From: Mesorhizobium sp. BR1-1-16
Lineage (GTDB): Bacteria > Pseudomonadota > Alphaproteobacteria > Rhizobiales > Kaistiaceae
Reading direction: 5' to 3'
DNA: 64,000 nt
Assembly (NCBI RefSeq): GCF_020165495.1
Contig: NZ_JAIUIE010000009.1
Location: 62,001 to 126,000 of the forward strand
Shown here: piece after piece, positions 56,345 through 64,000 of the stretch
How positions within the stretch are numbered: position 1 is the stretch's first letter
How the letters are laid out: each line of letters opens with the position of its first letter
Program-made: the position numbers and the translations under genes
The notes under the pieces: generated by a model
What the model was told of the DNA's origin: nothing
The model's input: only the letters and a program-made list of their open reading frames with translations
Databases searched by the model: none

Positions 56345-57718
56345 ATGAGCCGGACCTTGCGCCCGATCGTCCTGGCCACGCTCGCAGCCCTCCTCGCCCT
56401 GCTCCTTTCCGGCTGCAGCCAAGCTGACCGCCAGCAGTCGCTGGTCTGCGTCGCCATCGCGACGGCGATCGGCCCCGACAACCGGCCGGTGACGATCCGC
56501 TCCGTCGAGCCGCTTGGCGGCATCGAAAACGCCGTGCGCGTGATCTTCACCGCGGCCGGCGATCCGCGCACATTGTTCGCGGACTGCGCCTTTGCCGGCG
56601 GCGCCCTTTCGGTCGGCCGAACCGAGATCCTCGCCGTCCGTGGCTATGAGGGGCCCATGCCAGGATGGCGGCTGGCCCTGCTCGATCGCTGGTTCCTCGA
56701 TCAGCCCGGCGCCGTCATGACCGCCGTCGGCGAGACGGGATGGCAACCCCCGAGCTTCGCCCTTTTGCCGGTCGCGCTACCGGCAGCGGTCGGCTACGCG
56801 CTGCAGCAAACGGTGAACGCGCTCAACCTCGCCGCTTTCTATGTGCCGCTGGCACTCGCCTATGCGCTCATCTACGGCCTGATCGGCCGCATCAACATGG
56901 CCTTCGGCGAAATGGCGATGATCGGCTCCTTCGGGGCCGTGTTCGGTCTCGTCACGGCCATTGGATCGCATGTGCCTTCGCTCGCCGGCATTCTGGCGAT
57001 GGCGCTTGCGGTGGCCGTATCATTGACGGCCCTTGCAGGCTGGCTGGCGACACGCACGATCGTTCTGCCGCTGATCGAGCGACCGCCGCGCAGCTTCATC
57101 GTTGCGACCGTCGGTCTCGGTCTCGTGATCTCCGAAGGACTGCGCATCGCGCAGGGTTCGCGCGAAATCTGGCTGCAACCGATGCTGGAGAGCCAGATCG
57201 TGCTGACCGGCGGCCCGTTTCCCGTCGTCATCACGGCCATGCGCACGCTCGTCGTCGTTACCTCGGCCCTTGCCGTGCTCGGTCTCATGCTCTGCATCCG
57301 CCGCTCGTCCTTCGGCCGCGCCTGGCGGGCGGTCGCCGATGACCGGATGATGGCGCGTCTCTGCGGCATCGACCCCGGCGCCGTGACGGCACTCACCTTC
57401 ATCCTTGCCGCGAGCATCGCCGCGCTCGCAGGGACCATCGTCGCGCTGAGCTATGGCGGGACATCCTATTCGGGCGGCTTCCTGCTGGGGCTCAAGGCGC
57501 TCATCGCCTGCCTGATCGGCGGCGGGACGCTTGGCGGCGCCGTCATCGGCGGATTGCTGCTGGCAGCGCTCGAAACCGGCTGGTCGGCCTATTTCGGCTC
57601 CGGCGAGCGCGACATCTTCGTGCTCATCGTGATGACGATCCTGTTCCTGCTGCGACCGGACGGCCTGATCGGCCGCAGGGCCGCGCTTGAGGAAGGCCGG
57701 CTGATCCGGCTATCGTGA
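56345..57718 (+). CDS. LivH-type branched-chain amino acid ABC permease with lipoprotein-like N-terminal extension
   Basis: A 457-residue protein. Residues 1-24 form a signal with lipobox (LLLSGC24); residues about 25-135 are a soluble, presumably periplasmic region with cysteines at 35 and 81; from about residue 140 a LivH-type permease begins (NLAAFYVPLALAYALIYGLIGRINMAFGEMAMIG), with about eight spans and the ALIACLIGGGTLGGAVIGGLLLA family motif. The usual partners LivM, LivG, LivF and the binding protein are absent nearby. It starts 13 bp after hemB and is followed 15 bp later by threonine ammonia-lyase, so it may share transcripts with both. Substrate unknown; amide, urea or amino acid are possible. 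Confidence 0.82.
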   Translation: MSRTLRPIVLATLAALLALLLSGCSQADRQQSLVCVAIATAIGPDNRPVTIRSVEPLGGIENAVRVIFTAAGDPRTLFADCAFAGGALSVGRTEILAVRGYEGPMPGWRLALLDRWFLDQPGAVMTAVGETGWQPPSFALLPVALPAAVGYALQQTVNALNLAAFYVPLALAYALIYGLIGRINMAFGEMAMIGSFGAVFGLVTAIGSHVPSLAGILAMALAVAVSLTALAGWLATRTIVLPLIERPPRSFIVATVGLGLVISEGLRIAQGSREIWLQPMLESQIVLTGGPFPVVITAMRTLVVVTSALAVLGLMLCIRRSSFGRAWRAVADDRMMARLCGIDPGAVTALTFILAASIAALAGTIVALSYGGTSYSGGFLLGLKALIACLIGGGTLGGAVIGGLLLAALETGWSAYFGSGERDIFVLIVMTILFLLRPDGLIGRRAALEEGRLIRLS

Positions 57719-57733
57719 TTTTGGAGGCGCGCC

Positions 57734-58978
57734 ATGACCGTGCTCGATCCCGCTCTCGACCCAATCGCGCTGCCATCGATAGACGACATCCGCGACGCCG
57801 CGCGCGTCATCGAGGGCAGTGTCCTCAAGACGCCCTTCCTTCCCGCGCCACGCCTCTCGCAGCTGACCGGCGCCGAGGTTTTCGTGAAATACGAGAACCT
57901 GCAGGTCACCTCTGCCTTCAAGGAACGCGGCGCTCTCGTGAAGCTGCTCTCGCTGACGCCCGCCGAGCGCGCCGCCGGCGTCGTGGCGATGTCGGCCGGC
58001 AACCATGCGCAGGCGGTGGCCTATCACGCCTCGCGCCTCGGCATTCCCGCGACCATCGTCATGCCGGCCACGACGCCCTTCGTGAAGGTCGAGGCGACAC
58101 GATCGTTCGGGGCGACGGTCGTCGTCGAGGGCGAGACGCTGGTCGAGGCGCAGGCCCGGGCGACAACCATTGCCGAGACGACCGGCGCCGTCTGGGTCCA
58201 CCCCTATGACGATGCGCAGGTTATTGCAGGCCAGGGGACGATCGCCCTCGAAATGATCGAGAGCGGCATCCCGCTCGACGCGCTCGTCGTGCCGGTCGGC
58301 GGCGGCGGTCTCATCGGGGGCATGGCGATCGCCACCAAGGCACTGTCGCCGCGCACCGCGATCATCGGCGTCGAAACCGAGCTTTATCCTTCGATGCGGG
58401 CCGCGCTCGACGGCCGACCGCCGGAGTGCGGCGGCAACACGCTGGCCGAGGGCATCGCGGTCAAGAATGTCGGGCGCCTGACGCTCGCGATCGCCCGCCG
58501 CTTCGTCGACGATGTCCTGCTGGTGCCGGAAAGCGCCATCGAGCGGGCGGTCAACGCCTATTTGACGCTGCAGAAGACCATGGCGGAAGGCGCGGGCGCG
58601 GCGGGACTAGCAGCCCTCCTCGCCTACCCGAAGCGCTTCGCCGGCCAGCGGGTGGGTCTCGTTCTCTGCGGCGGCAATATCGACCCGCGGCTCGCCGCCT
58701 CGATCATGGTGCGCGAGCTCGCACGGGCCGAAAAGATCGTCGCCGTCCGGCTCATCATTCCCGACCGGCCGGGTGTCCTCGGCGATATCGCGGCGACGAT
58801 CGGCGGCTGCGGCGGCAATATCCTCGAGGTCCTGCACCACCGGACGCTTCTCAGCGTCCCGGCCAAGGGCGCCAGCGTCGACGTCACGATCGAAACCCAC
58901 GGCCCCCATCATGCCCGCGAAATCGAGGCAGCCCTCGAAGCACGGCACTACAAGGTCGAGCGTCTCGCGGCGCCCTGA
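57734..58978 (+). CDS. ilvA: Threonine ammonia-lyase (with C-terminal ACT domain)
   Basis: A 414-residue PLP enzyme converting threonine to 2-oxobutyrate, the first step toward isoleucine. The PLP lysine is K63 in TSAFKERGAL; the phosphate-binding GGGGL is in PVGGGGLIGGMA; SAGNHAQAVA is also conserved. The C-terminal 75 residues form one ACT domain (VRLIIPDRPGVLGDIAATIGGCGGNILEVLHH). The single ACT domain and length match the short form related to TdcB rather than the two-ACT E. coli IlvA. GGAGG is six bases before the ATG. Confidence 0.9.
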   Translation: MTVLDPALDPIALPSIDDIRDAARVIEGSVLKTPFLPAPRLSQLTGAEVFVKYENLQVTSAFKERGALVKLLSLTPAERAAGVVAMSAGNHAQAVAYHASRLGIPATIVMPATTPFVKVEATRSFGATVVVEGETLVEAQARATTIAETTGAVWVHPYDDAQVIAGQGTIALEMIESGIPLDALVVPVGGGGLIGGMAIATKALSPRTAIIGVETELYPSMRAALDGRPPECGGNTLAEGIAVKNVGRLTLAIARRFVDDVLLVPESAIERAVNAYLTLQKTMAEGAGAAGLAALLAYPKRFAGQRVGLVLCGGNIDPRLAASIMVRELARAEKIVAVRLIIPDRPGVLGDIAATIGGCGGNILEVLHHRTLLSVPAKGASVDVTIETHGPHHAREIEAALEARHYKVERLAAP

Positions 58979-59022
58979 CAAGCGCAGGGCGTCGCTGACC
59001 CGTCAGGCGCCAATGTCGATAG

Positions 59023-60693
59023 TCACTTCGGAACGACGCAGCGCGGCGCCACTATGAGCCATTGTGGCGTCCCGTCCGGGCTTCCGACATCAAAGCGCGC
59101 TCCGCCCTGCTGTGCGGTCAGATGGTCGAACAGGGCGGTATTGTTGACGACGCCCGGAAGCCATCGACTTGTCGAATGATGCGACGGATCGGCGATCAGC
59201 ACGATGTCCCCATGATCGGCGATCGTCTCCATATCGGGCAGGTCGCGCATCATGAAGGTAACCGGCGTAACGACGTGAACCCCGGCCTTTGCGGCCTCGT
59301 ACTGGATGAGAGGGACCGGGATCGGCTCCGCATCGGCCGAGACTACCTCCAGCGGACGGTCCGTGCATTGCGGGTTCTCGACATTGGCGAGTTTGACCTC
59401 GACCAGTCGCTGCACGATCCGCTCGACGATAGGCGGCAGTTGGGGAGAATTGGGCGCGGCGCCGTAGTAGTAGAAGGCAAGCGGCGCACGATAGGCGGCG
59501 ACGACGATCATCATGATCAATGCGGCGCGCGGCAGCCAGTTCACGCCCGATATGTCCTTGGCAAAAGCAAGAACACGCACCAGCGCCGTGCCAACACCGA
59601 TGACGATGGGGAGATAGATGAGGCTACCCTGATAAGGTGTCTTTTCGCCGGATGTCGCCATCGCGCAATAGATGATGACAAGCATGATGTAGTATTGGAT
59701 CACGCCACGCTGCCTGTACCGCCTCACGCCAGCGAACAGCATCAGATCGATGGCAATGACAGCGATGCCGAATTTGACAAAATGCCCAAGGGCGGCCTGA
59801 CCGCCCACACCGAAGAGGTGATAATTCCAGTGGAACGCGGCATCGCCCGGCGTCCGCCAGACATCGGCATAGGTGAAGAGAACGCCGATGATATATATGA
59901 TTGTCTGCTGTCCCCAGATCAGGGCGAACGGCACCATCATCACGAAATAGGCGACAATCGCCGGCAGCGCCGCCTTGAGAATGAGCGCGTAATTCTTTCT
60001 GTCGTTCAGGCATTGCGTCAGCACGCCGAGACCGAGCGCGATCGACAGCACTGGGATGGTCAAGACGACGGCTGACGGCTTGATGATGGTCGTCGCGACA
60101 GCGATGGCCGCCAAGCCAATCTTGTCCCGAAGGCTGGCCGTGCGAAAATCGAAGCGGCAGATGACATGGACCGCGATGGCGAGCATGAGCCCGGACGGCA
60201 GATCCGGGCGAAACTCCATGACCATCGCCTGCACAGCGGTCACGAACAGGAAGACACCAATGAACAGCGCCCGATCCGGTTCGTTGCCCAGCGGCCTGCT
60301 CATCCGCGCCATGAAGACGAGGAAGAGCAGCATCACCCAGCCATTGGCGATGTAGGCCGCGATCGGTTCGGGCCCGAACAGCCAGAAGCCGAGCATGCCC
60401 GTCAGCGTCGTCACCGGCGCGTGCGGCGGATCCGAAATAATCGACCAGATGACGGATCTGAGACCGAAGCCGTCGGCGAATCGCAGCCGCACCAGCGCAT
60501 CCGCGAAATAGTTCACGTCGTCATAGGTCGGAACCATCGCCAGATGCCCCGAGAGGCGACTGAGCGAGAGATTGACCAGCATCGTGAAGACGAACATCGC
60601 GGCGACAGCGCCGATGAGAAACCACGGCTTTTGCTTGTCGCCAGAGCCCGCCGAAAGAAGCGGCCGGACCGGCGGATGGGTTGCTTCCGACAA
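59023..60693 (-). CDS. GT-C-like polytopic membrane protein (glycosyltransferase family 39-like)
   Basis: A 556-residue membrane protein with about ten to eleven spans and a C-terminal soluble domain of roughly 130 residues. The first periplasmic loop has PTYDDVNYFADALVRL, an acidic motif like those of GT-C glycosyltransferases, and DPPHAPVTTLTGMLGFWLFG. It lies 227 bp downstream of a GtrB-like GT2 gene and probably uses the polyprenyl-linked sugar made by it. The start is a TTG at 60693 with GGGGA seven bases upstream; no good ATG lies near. Acceptor unknown. Confidence 0.7.
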   Translation of the reverse strand: MSEATHPPVRPLLSAGSGDKQKPWFLIGAVAAMFVFTMLVNLSLSRLSGHLAMVPTYDDVNYFADALVRLRFADGFGLRSVIWSIISDPPHAPVTTLTGMLGFWLFGPEPIAAYIANGWVMLLFLVFMARMSRPLGNEPDRALFIGVFLFVTAVQAMVMEFRPDLPSGLMLAIAVHVICRFDFRTASLRDKIGLAAIAVATTIIKPSAVVLTIPVLSIALGLGVLTQCLNDRKNYALILKAALPAIVAYFVMMVPFALIWGQQTIIYIIGVLFTYADVWRTPGDAAFHWNYHLFGVGGQAALGHFVKFGIAVIAIDLMLFAGVRRYRQRGVIQYYIMLVIIYCAMATSGEKTPYQGSLIYLPIVIGVGTALVRVLAFAKDISGVNWLPRAALIMMIVVAAYRAPLAFYYYGAAPNSPQLPPIVERIVQRLVEVKLANVENPQCTDRPLEVVSADAEPIPVPLIQYEAAKAGVHVVTPVTFMMRDLPDMETIADHGDIVLIADPSHHSTSRWLPGVVNNTALFDHLTAQQGGARFDVGSPDGTPQWLIVAPRCVVPK

Positions 60694-60920
60694 TTTTAGT
60701 CCCCGATCAACCGCGCTGGATCATCTCCCGGACGGCTCAACTCCAAGACATCCAGCCTCATCCCCACAGAGAGGCGGCACTGCAGATCGCGAGCTTATGG
60801 CCGAAGTCCGTCAGATGCGCCAGAGACCGGCGGGAGTGCTCAATAAGAATTCCAGCACCCCTGGCTGCCCGGCATCGCGACGTTGCAGAGATCGACACGG
60901 AGGGCCCGACCGGCGCAGGA

Positions 60921-61886
60921 CTAGGTCCGCTCATGCGCTCGGTAGACCTCATCGATGATGAACAGCGGCCGCTGTTTCGTCTCCAGATAGAGGCGTCCGA
61001 GATATTCACCAATGATGCCGAGCACGAAGAGCTGGATGCCGCCGATCAGGAAGACCGCCGACAGCAGACTGGTCCAACCGGCGACCGTGTGCCCTGTAAA
61101 CCAGGAGACGAGCGTATACAGGATAGCAAAGCCGCTGACGATCGACGCCACGAGGCCGGTGAAACTTGCGATACGGAGGGGCAGTATCGAGAAGCTGGTG
61201 ATCGCGTCCACGGCGAAGCGGATCATCTTCCTCACCGGATAGCCGCTCGTTCCCGCGAAACGCGCCTCGCGATCATAAGAAATGGCGATCTGACGGAAGC
61301 CAATCCAGCTGACGAGGCCGCGCGTAAAGCGGTAGCGCTCCGGCATGGTGTTCAGGATGTCGCAGACGCGGCGTGTTATCAGGCGGAAATCGCCGGTATC
61401 GGCGGGAATATCGACATCGGCCAGCCGGCGCAGCCCACGATAAAACGCCTTGGCCGTACCGCGCTTGAACGCGGTCTCACCGGCGCGGGTCCGGCGTTGG
61501 CCATAGACGACATCGGCCTTCTCGGCTTCCATGGCCTGGAGCATGGCGGCGAGCAGTTCCGGTGGATCCTGCAGATCGGCGTCGATGATGAGGATATGGG
61601 CACCGCGGCAAAGCTTCAGCCCAGCGCAGAGTGCGAGCTGGTGGCCGAAATTGCGCGACAGACGGACAGCCACCACATGCGGGTCCTCGGCCGCGATGCG
61701 GCGCGCGATCTCAAAAGTGCTATCGCGCGAGCCGTCATCGACGATGATGATCTCGTAATCGTCGCCGGCGACAATCCGTGCGGCATCAGAGGCCCGGCGG
61801 TGAAACGCTTCGAGACACGCTTCCTCATTATAGGCCGGCGCCACCACCGAAAAGCGGGGGCCTTCGACCGTGTGCTCTGATGCCAT
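60921..61886 (-). CDS. Polyprenyl-phosphate glycosyltransferase (GtrB/DPMS-like GT2)
   Basis: A 321-residue GT2 enzyme. The catalytic part has FSVVAPAYNEEACLEAFHRR, EIIIVDDGSRDST, LIIDADLQDPPELLAAML, and the GtrB-type GQRRTRAGETAFKRGTAKAF followed by DIPADTGDFRLITRR. Two C-terminal membrane spans (FTGLVASIVSGFAILYTLV, LLSAVFLIGGIQLFVLGIIGEYLGRLYLE) match bactoprenol glucosyltransferases. It moves a sugar from UDP- or GDP-sugar onto undecaprenyl phosphate at the cytoplasmic face. The ATG at 61886 is chosen as the family-like start. A GtrA-type flippase is not present beside it. Confidence 0.87.
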   Translation of the reverse strand: MASEHTVEGPRFSVVAPAYNEEACLEAFHRRASDAARIVAGDDYEIIIVDDGSRDSTFEIARRIAAEDPHVVAVRLSRNFGHQLALCAGLKLCRGAHILIIDADLQDPPELLAAMLQAMEAEKADVVYGQRRTRAGETAFKRGTAKAFYRGLRRLADVDIPADTGDFRLITRRVCDILNTMPERYRFTRGLVSWIGFRQIAISYDREARFAGTSGYPVRKMIRFAVDAITSFSILPLRIASFTGLVASIVSGFAILYTLVSWFTGHTVAGWTSLLSAVFLIGGIQLFVLGIIGEYLGRLYLETKQRPLFIIDEVYRAHERT

Positions 61887-62077
61887 CTGGATCTCACCCA
61901 ACAGACTGTGGTGGGCAAGGAGCCCGATGACGGAACTTGCAGCGGCGCACGCCACACACAACATAGCAATTCGGACGCGTGGCCTCTCTCAATCACGCGC
62001 CCGTGAAGCGATCTAGCATTCGCGGATAGCGCGGTGCAAGGTGGCGAAAAGAGACGAGAACTGCGGAGCGAAGACCC

Positions 62078-62578
62078 ATGAGCGTTTCGGAAACCGGAAT
62101 GTATGCGATCGGCGAGGTGTTCGATCCCGTGCGTGAGCCGGAGCTGTTTTCCGGCGTCCTCGGCAAGCGGATCCTGGCCTTCATCGTCGATGTCCTGCTG
62201 CTCGGCATTTTCGAGTTGCTGGCGGTTCTCGTCGTGTTCGCGCTTGGCCTGCTGACATTCGGCGTCGCGTGGTTTCTGTTCGCCCTGCCCTTCTTCGCCA
62301 TCGTCGCCGTGCTCTATGTCGCGCTGACCCTGGGCGGCCCGAATGCCGGCACGCCCGGAATGCGCCTCGCCGGTCTCGCAATCAGGGCGACCGATGGCAG
62401 CCGCATCGGCTTCTTCATCGCCGCCGCGCATGTCATTCTCTATTGGGTATCGATCTCGCTGCTGACGCCCTTCATCCTGCTGATCGGCCTTTTTTCCAAC
62501 CGCAAGCGCCTGCTTCATGACATGCTGCTCTCTACAGTCATCATGAATCGCGATCCGCTGAAACGCAGCCGTCGGTGA
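62078..62578 (+). CDS. RDD family membrane protein
   Basis: A 166-residue protein with an RDD domain: GKRILAFIVDVLLLGIFELLAVLVVF (Arg/Asp pattern in the first span), a second span, LGGPNAGTPGMRLAGLAIRATDGSRIGF, a third span, and LIGLFSNRKRLLHDMLLSTVIM with the final Asp. About four hydrophobic segments are visible. RDD proteins are implicated in ion or solute transport in some bacteria, but no role can be assigned here. It is followed 79 bp later by bpt. Confidence 0.87.
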   Translation: MSVSETGMYAIGEVFDPVREPELFSGVLGKRILAFIVDVLLLGIFELLAVLVVFALGLLTFGVAWFLFALPFFAIVAVLYVALTLGGPNAGTPGMRLAGLAIRATDGSRIGFFIAAAHVILYWVSISLLTPFILLIGLFSNRKRLLHDMLLSTVIMNRDPLKRSRR

Positions 62579-62657
62579 ACCGCGCAATGGGTGTCAGGGC
62601 TGAGACGCCGGCCGATCATCGTTCCTGTGCAGCCGAGCCGCGACGGTCTTTCGCCCG

Positions 62658-63410
62658 ATGACGCATCATCAGACCGACACACCGCAGTTCTTCCTGACCG
62701 CGCCTTCGCCCTGTCCCTATCTGCCGGGGCAAATGGAGCGGAAGGTGTTCACGCATCTCGTCGGCGCACGCGCGTCCGCGCTCAATGAGATCCTGACCCA
62801 AGGCGGCTTCCGGCGCAGCCAGAACATCGCCTATCGGCCGGCCTGCGAAACCTGCAAGGCCTGCATCTCGGTCCGCGTTCCGGTCGATCGCTTCCGGCCG
62901 GGCAAGAGCTTTCGCCGCGTCATCGACAAGAACCGCGACGTCATCGGCACGCGTGTTGATCCGGCCCCAACCTCGGACCAGTATTCGTTGTTCCGGGCCT
63001 ATCTCGATGCGCGCCATTCCGAAGGCGGCATGGCCGACATGACGGTGCTCGACTATGCGATGATGGTCGAGGACACGCATGTCGAGACCATGCTGATCGA
63101 ATATCGCTTTCGCGGACCCGACAGCGCGATCACCGGTGCCGGCGACGGACCACTGATCGGCACGGCGCTGACGGATGTGCTCTCGGATGGGCTGTCGATG
63201 GTCTATTCGTTCTATGAGCCCGATTATATTGACCGCTCGCTGGGCACCTTCATGATCCTCGATCATATCGCGCGAGCGCGGAAGATGGGGCTGCCCTATG
63301 TCTATCTCGGCTATTGGGTCGCCGGCTCGCGCAAGATGGCCTACAAGGCGCGCTTCCAGCCGCAGGAGCATCTCGGCGCGCAGGGCTGGGAACCGGCAGC
63401 CAGGCCCTGA
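62658..63410 (+). CDS. bpt: Aspartate/glutamate leucyltransferase (Bpt)
   Basis: A 250-residue aminoacyl-tRNA-protein transferase that adds leucine to N-terminal Asp or Glu residues, feeding the N-end-rule pathway with ClpS/ClpAP. The N-terminal ATE domain has [24 protein letters not shown] with the cysteine pair; the C-terminal part contains [26 protein letters not shown] and [25 protein letters not shown], a highly conserved signature. Length matches bacterial Bpt. Whether the transferred residue is leucine or arginine is inferred from the bacterial family. Confidence 0.92.
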   Translation: MTHHQTDTPQFFLTAPSPCPYLPGQMERKVFTHLVGARASALNEILTQGGFRRSQNIAYRPACETCKACISVRVPVDRFRPGKSFRRVIDKNRDVIGTRVDPAPTSDQYSLFRAYLDARHSEGGMADMTVLDYAMMVEDTHVETMLIEYRFRGPDSAITGAGDGPLIGTALTDVLSDGLSMVYSFYEPDYIDRSLGTFMILDHIARARKMGLPYVYLGYWVAGSRKMAYKARFQPQEHLGAQGWEPAARP

Positions 63411-63436
63411 AAGCCGCGCCGCAGGCGATTGACCGA

Positions 63437-64000
63437 TCAGGGAATGGCGGGCGTACCGAAGGCGTTGGTCTTCGGGAAGCGATCCGGTGGCAACCGTCCA
63501 GCCTGGCCGCGATCCGCGACAAAATCCTTCAATTCGTCCATCGACCGCGTATAGAGGCGGCCGGAGGAATCTTGCCAGGTCAGCCCCTTGTCGCGCGAGA
63601 AGACGCGGATATCAGCCGGCCCGCCATCGCGATAGCGCTGCAACCGCACGCCCTTGCCACGCGACATCTCCGGCACCTGCTCGAGCGGGAATGCCAGGAA
63701 CTTCCTGTTCTTGCCGATGATCGCGACCATGTCGCCGCTGGCATCGACGCAGAGCGCCGCCTCCGCGGTGCCGTCGACGTTCAGCACCTGCTTCCCCTTG
63801 CGGGTATTGGCGATGATTTCGGTCTCGGCCACGACGAAGCCGTAACCCTCGCTGGAGGCAACCAGCAGCTTACGGCCTGGCTTGTGAACGAAGACCGAGA
63901 TGATGTCCTGCTCGTTGTCCATGTCGACCATGAGGCGGATCGGCTCGCCATGGCCACGCCCACCCGGCAGCTTGTCGGCGCCGAGCGTGTAAAAACGCCC
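63437..64000 (-). CDS. parC: DNA topoisomerase IV subunit A, C-terminal part (5' end outside window)
   Basis: The last 187 codons of a ParC protein; the frame is open to the edge of the window (first base of a codon at 64000). Visible are C-terminal-domain blades: the [20 protein letters not shown] motif just inside the edge, [27 protein letters not shown], and [36 protein letters not shown]. The GRGHGEP-type and RGKGVRLQ elements are typical of ParC of alphaproteobacteria rather than GyrA, which carries a canonical GyrA-box. It decatenates chromosomes with ParE. It converges on bpt. Confidence 0.9.
   Translation of the reverse strand, partial: GRFYTLGADKLPGGRGHGEPIRLMVDMDNEQDIISVFVHKPGRKLLVASSEGYGFVVAETEIIANTRKGKQVLNVDGTAEAALCVDASGDMVAIIGKNRKFLAFPLEQVPEMSRGKGVRLQRYRDGGPADIRVFSRDKGLTWQDSSGRLYTRSMDELKDFVADRGQAGRLPPDRFPKTNAFGTPAIP

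Overview
The window is a high-GC stretch of chromosomal, mostly core-genome DNA from an alphaproteobacterium, very probably of the Hyphomicrobiales (Rhizobiales). Evidence is the aapJQMP amino-acid transporter, a MarR regulator next to an L,D-transpeptidase as in the LdtR/LdtP pair, an Omp25-like barrel, a ubiquinol-cytochrome c chaperone, the DUF177-plsX-fabH-ihfA-merR block ending at a tRNA-Pro, and the glyA-nrdR-ribDE-ribH-nusB-thiL-hppA block. I cannot fix the genus. I see no CRISPR array, transposase, integrase, phage gene or attachment site.

Layout: 1-7.0 kb holds a truncated mercaptopyruvate sulfurtransferase, a MOSC protein, an OmpA-like protein and the general amino-acid ABC transporter. 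7.2-8.4 kb is a cystathionine beta-lyase. 8.4-12.2 kb (minus) is a tightly coupled four-gene envelope module: ArnT-like GT39, PAP2 phosphatase, GT2 and LAB_N protein, probably for lipid A modification. 12.3-15.4 kb is a very large DUF2339 membrane protein and a proline-rich peptide. 15.4-21.6 kb is the LPS inner-core heptose locus (waaF, hldD, gmhB, hldE, an AGE-fold isomerase, waaC). 21.7-23.2 kb has heme A synthase and DUF2842. 23.1-32.6 kb is a secreted-polysaccharide locus: deacetylase, GNAT acyltransferase, a Wzz-like protein with a degenerate kinase domain, export lipoprotein, GT4, initiating sugar transferase and O-antigen-ligase/polymerase. 32.7-35.3 kb holds a small XRE protein, the Omp barrel, a SnoaL-like protein and tRNA-Pro(GGG).

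35.3-40.7 kb is the phospholipid/fatty-acid initiation block with ihfA and merR, then DUF177, the cytochrome bc1 chaperone and bamE. 40.7-50.8 kb is the H+-pyrophosphatase, MFS, thiamine, riboflavin and one-carbon block, interrupted by an oppositely oriented cysteine hydrolase. 50.9-53.1 kb is ldt plus its MarR-type regulator. 53.3-58.9 kb has DUF6163, a CNNM/CBS protein, hemB, an orphan LivH-type permease with a lipoprotein-like N-terminus and threonine ammonia-lyase. 59.0-61.9 kb is a GT-C/GT2 pair. The window ends with an RDD protein, bpt and the 3' part of parC.

No wholly novel system is visible. The points most worth checking are the ribD deaminase domain that has lost its zinc ligands next to an inserted amidohydrolase-fold gene, the dead-looking BY-kinase domain in the polysaccharide locus, the coupled lipid-A-type operon, the AGE-family isomerase in the heptose operon, and the lipoprotein-permease fusion. 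Start codons were re-chosen from ribosome-binding sites and homologous N-termini; several genes use GTG or TTG.
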